This document shows, in pieces, positions 63,487 to 64,000 of a stretch of DNA of 64,000 bases. Numbering within the stretch: the stretch's first letter is position 1; each line of letters begins with the position of its first letter. Below the pieces are notes generated by a model that was not told the origin of the DNA, searched no databases, and worked only from the letters and a program-made list of their open reading frames with translations. The stretch comes from Phragmitibacter flavus. Lineage in GTDB: Bacteria > Verrucomicrobiota > Verrucomicrobiia > Verrucomicrobiales > Verrucomicrobiaceae. The stretch covers positions 124,001 through 188,000 of the forward strand of contig NZ_VAUV01000009.1 of assembly GCF_005780165.1 (NCBI RefSeq), given 5' to 3'. Made by a program: the position numbers and the translations under genes.

Positions 63487-64000
63487 TCAAAAGGAGTTCT
63501 TCATGCTGGTTGAACCACCAGTGGGAACGATGCGATCTTTCTCAAAAGGCAACATTTCCTGGTTCACGTTGCGGATGCGGGCAAGATAACTGGTGCGCGG
63601 CCTGGTGCCGATGTATTTAAGCAGGTCGTAATTGCGCGGGCTGTTTTTGGCTTCGACGATCTTGGCGTCTGGATTGGCCAAGTCACCAAAAATCACGGCG
63701 TCAGCAGAGCAGGAAGCCTGACAGGCCACCTTGATCATTCCGTCCTTCACACGAAGTTCATCAGGATTATCGCGGGCTTTGGCACGCTGACGGATTTTTG
63801 CTTCTTCAAGCCGCTGCACACAATACGTGCACTTCTCGATCACTCCGCGCATGCGCACCGTGACGTTTGGGTTTTTCTGGAGCTGGATGACTTCTTGGGG
63901 CTTTTTCTCGCCCAGAGGACCGGCATAGAGGTTGCCCGTCGTGATGCCCACCACCTTGGTTTCGGTGAAAGGATTGCGCTTGTTCCAATCGAAGAAGTTA
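63487..64000 (-). CDS. actB: Alternative complex III Fe-S subunit ActB, C-terminal part
   Basis: Partial: the gene continues beyond the right edge. The visible 170 residues end the Fe-S protein: FDWNKRNPFTETKVVGITTGN, VTVRMRGVIEKCTYCVQRLEEAKIRQ with Cys cluster ligands, and KVACQASCSADAVIFGDLA with further Cys. This is the C-terminal ferredoxin-like region of ActB (molybdopterin-type Fe-S subunit). The N-terminal enzyme-like domain and actA lie outside the window. Confidence 0.93.
   Translation of the reverse strand, partial: NFFDWNKRNPFTETKVVGITTGNLYAGPLGEKKPQEVIQLQKNPNVTVRMRGVIEKCTYCVQRLEEAKIRQRAKARDNPDELRVKDGMIKVACQASCSADAVIFGDLANPDAKIVEAKNSPRNYDLLKYIGTRPRTSYLARIRNVNQEMLPFEKDRIVPTGGSTSMKNSF

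Overview
The window looks like a chromosome segment of a Gram-negative bacterium from the Planctomycetes-Verrucomicrobia-Chlamydiae group, most likely Verrucomicrobiota. The signs are an adjacent DUF1501 / DUF1549-DUF1553 (planctomycete-type cytochrome) gene pair, an alternative complex III (Act) respiratory operon, a LysR-linked nitrate transport operon with a porin, and LPS-type genes. The taxon is inferred from gene content alone; there is no rRNA in the window.

Layout. 1-8.8 kb: nitrate uptake locus read leftward: a NasS/NrtA-like protein without signal peptide, Tat-exported NrtA, NrtB, two NrtC/D-type ATPases, an outer-membrane porin and the start of a CysJ-like flavoprotein that runs off the left edge. 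A LysR regulator is divergent. The operon is split between nrtB and the first ATPase by an opposite-strand four-helix-bundle (S23/IVS type) gene enclosed in perfect 19-bp inverted repeats. 8.7-21.8 kb: housekeeping and envelope genes (lipoprotein, RRM/glycine-rich RNA-binding protein with a leader ORF, PQQ-propeller protein, secreted nuclease, PEP carboxylase, RNase HI, DUF1501/DUF1553 pair), plus an 11-copy octamer array and a symmetrical six-hairpin REP-like element at 17.1-17.4 kb. 21.8-29 kb: an accessory island of small uncharacterised genes, mostly on the minus strand, with a dispersed GGGACGGAC-type repeat, two weak attC-like palindromes and a degenerate 21-bp tandem array. 29-36.8 kb: surface-polysaccharide functions (large multidomain glycosyltransferase, methyltransferase, an RfaE2-PurN fusion, MsbA-like exporter).

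36.9-45.6 kb: a defence-like region: a complete four-gene Wadjet (JetABCD) operon with overlapping genes, a PfkB kinase, and a two-gene unit made of a 55-aa basic protein (GTG start) and a 202-aa TIR-like protein with a conserved Glu motif. The second unit is my best candidate for an undescribed system. 45.7-64 kb: a long leftward respiratory region: actB(partial)-C-D-E-F, an Ala/Pro-tailed anchored protein, a CcoN-like/CcoO/monohaem cytochrome trio, a complete aa3-type oxidase (CtaD, a CtaE with a large insertion, subunit IV, two small membrane proteins, CtaC), and the haem A / copper assembly genes ctaA, ctaB, sco and a DUF420 gene.

Most unusual point of the respiratory region: the CcoN-like subunit lacks, by eye alignment, the Cu(B) histidines and the helix-X H-x-H haem ligands, while CtaD next to it keeps all of them. 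This suggests that Act passes electrons to a working aa3 oxidase through, or beside, a catalytically dead cbb3-derived module.
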